DNA of 11,459 bases, taken from the NCBI GenBank assembly GCA_006227785.1, contig SBFU01000393.1:1-11459 (forward strand), read 5' to 3'. A program made the position numbers and the translations under genes. The DNA is from Burkholderiales bacterium (GTDB lineage: Bacteria; Pseudomonadota; Gammaproteobacteria; Burkholderiales; Burkholderiaceae_C). Positions 7,366 through 11,459 of this stretch are shown one piece after another; position 1 is the stretch's first letter; each line of letters begins with the position of its first letter. The notes under the pieces are model-generated. The model was not told the DNA's origin. It did no database searches and worked only from the letters and a program-made list of their open reading frames with translations.

Positions 7366-7647
7366 TCAGCCCAGGGTGCCGGAGGCGACCTCGTGCTCGC
7401 CATCGCGCACGCTGAAGCCGAGCGAGCCGGAAGGTCGCGTGGACAGCTCGAACGCCAGCGTGGTGCCCGGCCCCACCGGGCGGAAGAACTTGGCGCTGTC
7501 GATGCGCCAGCCGGACGCCCGCCCGGTCGCCTGCGCGGCCAGCAGCAGCACACGGTCCAGCAGGACCACACCGGGCACGATGGGTCGGCCGGGGAAGTGG
7601 CCGGCCAGGGCAGGCAGATCGGCGGGCACGGTCCAGAGGTGCGTCAT
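7366..7647 (-). CDS. Small hot-dog-fold 3-hydroxyacyl-ACP dehydratase (FabZ/FabA-like)
   Basis: 93-aa single hot-dog protein with the dehydratase signature AGHFPGRPIVPGVVLLD (15-31). His17 is the catalytic histidine. The second catalytic position, a glutamate in FabZ, is Asp31, as in FabA. It would remove water from 3-hydroxyacyl-ACP to create each double bond of the conjugated chain. It is shorter than typical FabZ (~140-150 aa), lacking an N-terminal stretch, which fits APE-cluster dehydratases that often work as heterodimers with a second hot-dog partner (expected outside the window). The start ATG at 7647 lies 17 bases after the ligase stop with no strong ribosome site. An alternative in-frame ATG at 7692 would overlap the ligase by 28 bases and add 15 residues. 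The assignment is strong; the start is moderately sure. Confidence 0.88.
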   Translation of the reverse strand: MTHLWTVPADLPALAGHFPGRPIVPGVVLLDRVLLLAAQATGRASGWRIDSAKFFRPVGPGTTLAFELSTRPSGSLGFSVRDGEHEVASGTLG

Positions 7648-7664
7648 GGTCAAGAAAAGGCGGT

Positions 7665-9026
7665 TCAGGCCCGGGGTTGTGATGCCTGCCATTGCGCGTA
7701 CAGGTCCTTGAGCGCCTCGCGCGGCAGCTTGCCGGTGCTGTTGCGCGGCAATGCGTCCAGCAGCACCAGTGGCCGGGGCATGAACACCGCGTCGATGCGC
7801 GGGCGCAGGCCAGCCAGCACCGCTTCGCGGCTCAGGCCGGGAGCCACCACAAAGGCGCACAGCCGGGTGATGGCATGGGCATCCGGCCCAGCGTCGTCGG
7901 GCAGAAAGAAGGCCGCGTCGACCACGCCTGGCACGGCACCGACCTGGTGGTTCAGGTAGGCCAGCGAGGTGCGCTTGCCAGCGATGTTGACCAGATCGGC
8001 GTGTCGACCGTGCAGCAGGAAGCGTCCGCCGGGCAGGGGTTCGATCAGGTCGGACAACGGCACCTGTCCCTCGACATGCCCGCCCGAGGCGATGGCCCCG
8101 TTGCCATCGGCCTGCAGGTCGACCCCGTCCAGCAGCGTCCACTCGGGTCCGTCGGTGGTGCGGCGGCTGGCCAGCTGTCCGCTCTCGGTCGAACCGTAGA
8201 TTTCGTGCAGCGGTGCGGCAAAACGCGCCTCGGCCTGGCTGGCCAGGTGGCCCGACAGGGGTGCGGTGGCCGACAGCAGCAGGTCGGTGGGCGGCAGCGC
8301 CAGCCCCGAAGCCAGCAGGGCCTGCAGATGAAACGGCGTGGTCACCAGCAGGCGCGGCGCCGGCAGTCCTATCAGCGCCGCCACGATGTCCTGCGGGTAG
8401 AAAGGCTTGCCGGTCCAGAACGGACTGCCACTTTGCAAGGCCATCAGGAAGGTCGACTCGAAGCCGTAGCTGTGCTGCACCGGCACGGTGCCCACAATGC
8501 CGTGCGGCCGCGCCACCAGGCCCAGCCGTTCGGCCTCGACGCGGCCGTTGCGGACCAGACGCCCCCAGGTCTTGCCGTGGGGCTGCGGCAGACCGGTCGA
8601 ACCCGAGGTGAACAGGATGGCCACCAGACGGTCGGCCGGGAAGGCTGGCACCTCATGCTCGTCCTGCGGCCTCGCCTCCAGCACCTGCGGATAGGGCACG
8701 CAGGGCAGTCCCTGGCTGTCGAAGGCGCCATCGGTCAGGCAGACCACGTCCGGATGGGCGCTGCGGATGCGCTGCAGGGTCTCGGACGACTGCGACGCCG
8801 GCTGCAGGCTGACACGCTCGCCCAGCAAGCCGGCCACAAAGCCGACCGCGAAACGGTAGCGGTCCTGGCAGACGTTGAGCAGGTGGCCGCTGTCGGGCAG
8901 GATGCGCAGCAGGGCGCGGGCATCCGCCAGCAGGTTGCGCAAGCTTCGCTGTCCCTGCGGCCCCCAGGCGACCGCGCGGTCCAGATCGGTGACCGGGGAC
9001 AGGGGCACCTGTGCGCTCGGCGTCAT
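7665..9026 (-). CDS. Acyl/aryl-AMP ligase (ANL superfamily; aryl starter activation)
   Basis: 453-aa adenylate-forming enzyme, probably activating an aromatic acid such as 4-hydroxybenzoate with ATP and loading it on the cluster ACP to start polyene synthesis. Core motifs in order: the phosphate-binding loop LFTSGSTGLPQPHGK (138-152), aromatic region VPVQHSYGFE (181-190), YGSTESG (277-283) with the conserved glutamate, the hinge LLHGRHADLVNIAGKR (337-352), and the C-terminal catalytic lysine in PRNSTGKLPR (427-436, Lys433). It is shorter than typical acyl-CoA ligases (~500-550 aa), as APE ligases are. The start ATG at 9026 overlaps the membrane-protein stop by ATGA. Longer frames upstream are shadows of the membrane-protein gene. 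The family and completeness are certain; the exact aryl substrate is inferred from the cluster type. Confidence 0.93.
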   Translation of the reverse strand: MTPSAQVPLSPVTDLDRAVAWGPQGQRSLRNLLADARALLRILPDSGHLLNVCQDRYRFAVGFVAGLLGERVSLQPASQSSETLQRIRSAHPDVVCLTDGAFDSQGLPCVPYPQVLEARPQDEHEVPAFPADRLVAILFTSGSTGLPQPHGKTWGRLVRNGRVEAERLGLVARPHGIVGTVPVQHSYGFESTFLMALQSGSPFWTGKPFYPQDIVAALIGLPAPRLLVTTPFHLQALLASGLALPPTDLLLSATAPLSGHLASQAEARFAAPLHEIYGSTESGQLASRRTTDGPEWTLLDGVDLQADGNGAIASGGHVEGQVPLSDLIEPLPGGRFLLHGRHADLVNIAGKRTSLAYLNHQVGAVPGVVDAAFFLPDDAGPDAHAITRLCAFVVAPGLSREAVLAGLRPRIDAVFMPRPLVLLDALPRNSTGKLPREALKDLYAQWQASQPRA

Positions 9027-9676
9027 GGCGCGGAATCCGACTGGTGCTGGCGCCAGGCGCGCACCGCATCGGCCAGGGTGGAACGCTCGCCCGGCGGCAG
9101 CACCAGGCAGCGCACCAGGAACTCGGCCACAAACATCAGGCCGATCAGGGGCGCCCCCAGCAGGTTGGCAAAGAAGGACCAGGTGGCCGGGCTGGCCAGC
9201 AGGAAGAGCGCCGTTGACGCACCCGCCATGCCCAGGAAGAACAAGGTCCAGGCCAGGGTCACACCCCGCGTGTAGCCGACCTGCCGTTCGCTCAGCGTGC
9301 CACCGTGCAGGCGCCGCGCCATCTGGGTCACCAGCGGTTCGCCCGGGCCGCCAAGGCTGCGGCCGAACAGCGCCGCCAGCATGACGTAGATGCCCAGTTG
9401 CTGCACGAAATACAGCAGCGCCACCTGGGTTCTCAGCAGTGGCCAGAGCCAGGCCAGGCAGGCCAACGCAGCCAGTGCACCGGCCAGCGCCAGCCCGCGA
9501 TTCGGTATCCGCCACAGGCCCAGGGCCAGCGCCAGGCCCAGTGGCAACAGGGCCAGGGCCGCACCCCAGCCCGAGGGCTCACCACTGGCGCTGGTGACAT
9601 GCGCCGCGACCGCCCAGGCCACACCCAGCACGACCACGCCCGTCAGGCGAAGCAGCCGCACCGGCGAGATGCTCAT
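9023..9676 (-). CDS. Polytopic membrane protein of the COG4648 type found in APE clusters
   Basis: 217-aa predicted inner-membrane protein with about five to six hydrophobic helices at roughly 9-27, 37-54, 60-80, 85-104, 136-161 and 166-191. The linker at 104-137 has conserved-looking charged and aromatic residues, FGRSLGGPGEPLVTQMARR followed by a Tyr-Thr-Arg near 135-137, which I recognise as typical of a membrane-protein family that lies between ACP and ligase genes in APE operons. There is no known catalytic motif and its biochemical role is unknown; it may help assemble the biosynthetic complex at the membrane or assist transfer of the product. It overlaps the ACP stop by ATGA at its start and the ligase start by ATGA at its end, so it is translated from the same transcript. 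The call rests on topology, the linker and position. Confidence 0.82.
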   Translation of the reverse strand: MSISPVRLLRLTGVVVLGVAWAVAAHVTSASGEPSGWGAALALLPLGLALALGLWRIPNRGLALAGALAALACLAWLWPLLRTQVALLYFVQQLGIYVMLAALFGRSLGGPGEPLVTQMARRLHGGTLSERQVGYTRGVTLAWTLFFLGMAGASTALFLLASPATWSFFANLLGAPLIGLMFVAEFLVRCLVLPPGERSTLADAVRAWRQHQSDSAP

Positions 9677-9957
9677 GTGGTGCGCTGGGCGGCAATATGC
9701 GCGGTCAGGGCGCGCAGGGACGCGAAGATGCGCTCGTTGTTCTCGTCATCGGACTTCATCTGGAAGCCGTACTTCTTGGAGATGACCAGCGCGATCTCCA
9801 GCACGTCGATCGAGTCCAGGTCGAGTCCCTCGCCGAACAGCGGTGCGTCGGGGTCGATGTCGGCCGGTGCCACATCCAGATTCAGGGCCTCGACGATCAG
9901 CTGGGCCACCTCGGGCAAGAGGGCGTCGACGGTTTCGGGCGAGATAGGGGTAGACAT
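9673..9957 (-). CDS. Acyl carrier protein
   Basis: 94-aa type II carrier protein. The phosphopantetheine attachment site is Ser49 in FGEGLDLDSIDVLEIAL (41-57), preceded by the helix ISPETVDALLPEVAQLIVEA and an acidic loop (DIDPDAPL) as usual for ACPs. It would carry the aryl starter and the growing polyene between ligase, ketosynthases and dehydratase. It is the first gene of the leftward operon, with about 170 bases of divergent promoter region upstream. The start ATG at 9957 is chosen because it gives normal ACP length; there is no clear Shine-Dalgarno, and an in-frame GTG at 10017 would add 20 basic residues. APE systems I know carry two ACPs; only this one is in the window. The stop overlaps the membrane-protein start by ATGA. 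Confidence 0.94.
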   Translation of the reverse strand: MSTPISPETVDALLPEVAQLIVEALNLDVAPADIDPDAPLFGEGLDLDSIDVLEIALVISKKYGFQMKSDDENNERIFASLRALTAHIAAQRTT

Positions 9958-10128
9958 GGCAGGCGTGAAGCGAAATCGGTGACCGGCGGTCGCCCGCCGG
10001 GCGGGACGCAAGGACACGCCGTCGGGCGATCCCCTGGGACCGTCTTTGCCGGCGCTCCCCTGCCGGTGTCGTGGGGATCACCGCTCTATTTTACGGGCTG
10101 CCGACCGGGACAGCGGCAGCTTCCTACA
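9958..10128. promoter_or_regulatory. Divergent intergenic control region of the two APE transcription units
   Basis: About 170 bases between the head-to-head ACP (minus) and ketosynthase (plus) genes, so both promoters should lie here. An AT-rich patch in GC-rich surroundings gives TAAAAT on the minus strand (10093-10088), a plausible -10 for the leftward operon, although no good -35 is spaced from it. On the plus strand TACAAT at 10125-10130 resembles a -10 but overlaps the annotated ATG. Possible regulator sites are the palindrome CCCGCC-G-GGCGGG (9993-10005) and a nested inverted repeat, GATCCCC (10028-10034) with GGGGATC (10073-10079) enclosing CCGGC (10049-10053) with GCCGG (10062-10066). 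The region's role follows from gene orientation; individual elements are tentative. Confidence 0.55.
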
Positions 10129-11388
10129 ATGCGTCGTCCCACCGGATCTGCCGTGCCCTCCTCGCCCACACCCGCCCACATCAGCGCCATCACCGTGACC
10201 TCGGCCCTGGGCTCGGGCATGCAGGCCCTGACGGCGGCCGTTCCGGCCGGACGCAGCGGCCTGCAGGCCCTGGACGAGCGTCCCCTGGGCCGTTACCCGC
10301 CGCTGACTGGGTTACCGACCTGGGTCGGCCGGGTCGAAGGGCTGGACAATCCCCTGCCCGAACCCTGGCGGGGCTGGGACTGCCGCAACCACCGCCTGGC
10401 CTGGCAGGCGCTGCAGGCCGATGACTTTGCCGGGTCGGTGCGAGCGGCGGTGGCGCGCCATGGACCGAGCCGGGTCGCGCTGGTGCTGGGCACATCCACC
10501 TCCAGCATCGGTGCCACCGAAGACGCCTACCGTGGCCTGGCCCTGGGCGAACCCTTCCCCTCGGGTGAGGCCGCCCGCCGCCTGTACGGCCTGCACGCAC
10601 TGGTGCACTTCGTGCGAGAGGTGCTCGGGCTGGCCGGTGTGGCCCAGACAGTCTCGACGGCTTGCACCTCCAGCGCGAAGGCCTTCTGCACCGCCGAGCG
10701 CCTGCTGCGTCTGGACCTGGCCGACGCCGTGGTGGTCGGCGGCGCCGACTCGCTGTGCGGCAGTGTGCTGTTCGGTTTTCACGCGCTGCAGCTGGTCTCA
10801 CCCGAGCCCTGCCGACCCTTCGACCGGCGCCGCCAGGGCATCAACCTCGGTGAGGCGGCCGGCTTCGCGCTGCTCGAGCGTGGCCCGGGTCGCCTGCAAC
10901 TGCTGGGCTGGGGCGAATCGAGCGACGCCCACCACATGTCGGCGCCCCATCCACAGGGACTGGGCGCGGAACAGGCCCTGGACCAGGCCCTGACCCAGGC
11001 CGGACTGGGCGCGGATGCGATCGACTTTGCCCACCTGCACGGCACCGCCACGCCACAGAACGATGAGGTCGAGGCGGCCCTGCTGCTGCGCCGCTTCGAC
11101 GCACGCACCCACGCCGCATCGACCAAGGGCATGACCGGCCACACCCTGGGAGCGGCTGGCATCCTGGGCACCGCCTTCTGCCTGCACGCCCTGCAAACCG
11201 GCTGGATGCCCGGCACGGCGCAGACCACCGACCCGGACCCCGCGTTCGGCGGCCGCATTGCCCTGCAGCCCCGGCAGGCCGAGGTGCGCGTGGCCGCCTG
11301 CCATGCCTTCGGTTTCGGTGGCACCAACTGTGTGCTGCTCTGGGGCCATGGCCTGCCGGGCACCCTGGACGGAGCTGGTGATGTCTGA
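10129..11388 (+). CDS. Beta-ketoacyl-ACP synthase (APE-type ketosynthase), complete
   Basis: 419-aa condensing enzyme with the complete catalytic set: Cys179 in VSTACTSSAK (175-184), His304 in HLHGTATPQND (302-312), Lys333/His338 in STKGMTGHTLGAAG (331-344), and C-terminal FGFGGTN (394-400). It opens with AHISAITVTSALGSG (16-30), the usual first strand. It is paralogous to the ketosynthase at 1-1191. It most likely pairs with the chain-length-factor-like protein that starts immediately downstream, since their genes overlap by 8 bases, to form the elongating KS/CLF heterodimer of APE synthesis. The ATG at 10129 is the first plausible in-frame start, but it coincides with a -10-like TACAAT, and a GTG at 10153 would also give a full ketosynthase; neither has a strong ribosome site. 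The much longer open frame upstream is antisense to the ACP. The family is certain; the start is uncertain by about 8 codons. Confidence 0.94.
   Translation: MRRPTGSAVPSSPTPAHISAITVTSALGSGMQALTAAVPAGRSGLQALDERPLGRYPPLTGLPTWVGRVEGLDNPLPEPWRGWDCRNHRLAWQALQADDFAGSVRAAVARHGPSRVALVLGTSTSSIGATEDAYRGLALGEPFPSGEAARRLYGLHALVHFVREVLGLAGVAQTVSTACTSSAKAFCTAERLLRLDLADAVVVGGADSLCGSVLFGFHALQLVSPEPCRPFDRRRQGINLGEAAGFALLERGPGRLQLLGWGESSDAHHMSAPHPQGLGAEQALDQALTQAGLGADAIDFAHLHGTATPQNDEVEAALLLRRFDARTHAASTKGMTGHTLGAAGILGTAFCLHALQTGWMPGTAQTTDPDPAFGGRIALQPRQAEVRVAACHAFGFGGTNCVLLWGHGLPGTLDGAGDV
11371..11374 (+). promoter_or_regulatory. Shine-Dalgarno GGAG for the chain-length-factor-like gene
   Basis: GGAG inside the last codons of the ketosynthase gene, 6 bases before ATG at 11381. 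It supports this start and, with the 8-base overlap, coupled translation of the two subunits. Confidence 0.5.
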
Positions 11389-11459
11389 TCGCCGCGCCTG
11401 GATCGAAGGGGTCGGCTTCTGGTCCCCCACGCTGCCCGACTGGTCCGGGGCCGTCCACG
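11381..11459 (+). CDS. Beta-ketoacyl synthase chain-length-factor-like protein, N-terminus only
   Basis: The first 26 codons of a gene that runs off the right edge. The visible N-terminus contains WIEGVGFWSPTLPDW (7-21), which matches my recollection of the opening of APE-type ketosynthase chain-length factors, proteins with a ketosynthase fold that partner the active ketosynthase and set chain length. Its start overlaps the ketosynthase stop by 8 bases and has a good ribosome site (11371-11374). The catalytic region is outside the window, so presence or absence of the active-site cysteine cannot be judged. The call rests on a short motif plus position. Confidence 0.72.
   Translation, partial: MSDRRAWIEGVGFWSPTLPDWSGAVH

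Noticed and set aside
9697..10128. 144-codon N-terminal extension of the rightward ketosynthase
   Set aside because: It is antisense to the acyl carrier protein and the promoter region, and ketosynthases do not need it.
1..11459. CRISPR array, tRNA/rRNA genes or transposase genes
   Set aside because: No regularly spaced direct repeats, no tRNA-like cloverleaf or rRNA sequence, and no transposase or integrase reading frame was seen on either strand.

Overview
The window holds the core of an aryl polyene (APE) pigment-lipid biosynthetic gene cluster, of the xanthomonadin/flexirubin-like type found in many Gram-negative bacteria. The sequence is very GC-rich, its genes are packed with 4-base overlaps, and it encodes LolA-like and RND/MMPL-type envelope export proteins. 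This points to a Gram-negative proteobacterium, most likely a betaproteobacterium of the Burkholderiales. The taxonomic call is inference from composition and gene content, since no taxonomic marker is present.

Layout. A divergent promoter region (about 9958-10128) separates two transcription units. Leftwards (minus strand), in transcription order, run: acyl carrier protein (9957-9673), COG4648-type membrane protein (9676-9023), acyl/aryl-AMP ligase (9026-7665), hot-dog dehydratase (7647-7366), LpxL-like acyltransferase (7361-6462), LolA-like periplasmic protein (6465-5899), RND/MMPL exporter (5902-3563), alpha/beta hydrolase (3566-2892), polysaccharide-deacetylase-like protein (2895-2095), class I SAM methyltransferase (2098-1367), a ~162-bp imperfect palindrome (1211-1372), and a beta-ketoacyl-ACP synthase (1191 leftwards, cut by the window edge). 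Seven of the junctions are ATGA stop/start overlaps, so this is almost certainly one translationally coupled operon. Rightwards (plus strand) run a second beta-ketoacyl synthase (10129-11388) and the first 26 codons of a protein whose N-terminus resembles the APE-type ketosynthase chain-length factor (11381 onward).

How the genes fit together (established for APE systems, applied here by similarity). The AMP ligase activates an aromatic starter such as 4-hydroxybenzoate and loads it on the ACP. Ketosynthases, the chain-length-factor partner and the dehydratase build the conjugated polyene by iterative type II PKS/FAS-like chemistry. The methyltransferase probably decorates the aryl head. The acyltransferase, LolA-like protein and MMPL exporter attach and move the product to the outer membrane. 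A ketoreductase, further dehydratase and second ACP are expected but are not in the window.

The main departures from the enterobacterial APE gene order as I recall it are: an alpha/beta hydrolase with no hot-dog thioesterase in sight, a polysaccharide-deacetylase-like protein in the operon, an acyltransferase without a glycosyltransferase domain, and the palindrome sitting exactly between methyltransferase stop and ketosynthase start. There are no RNA genes, CRISPR arrays or transposase genes, and no gene-free stretch above 300 bases.
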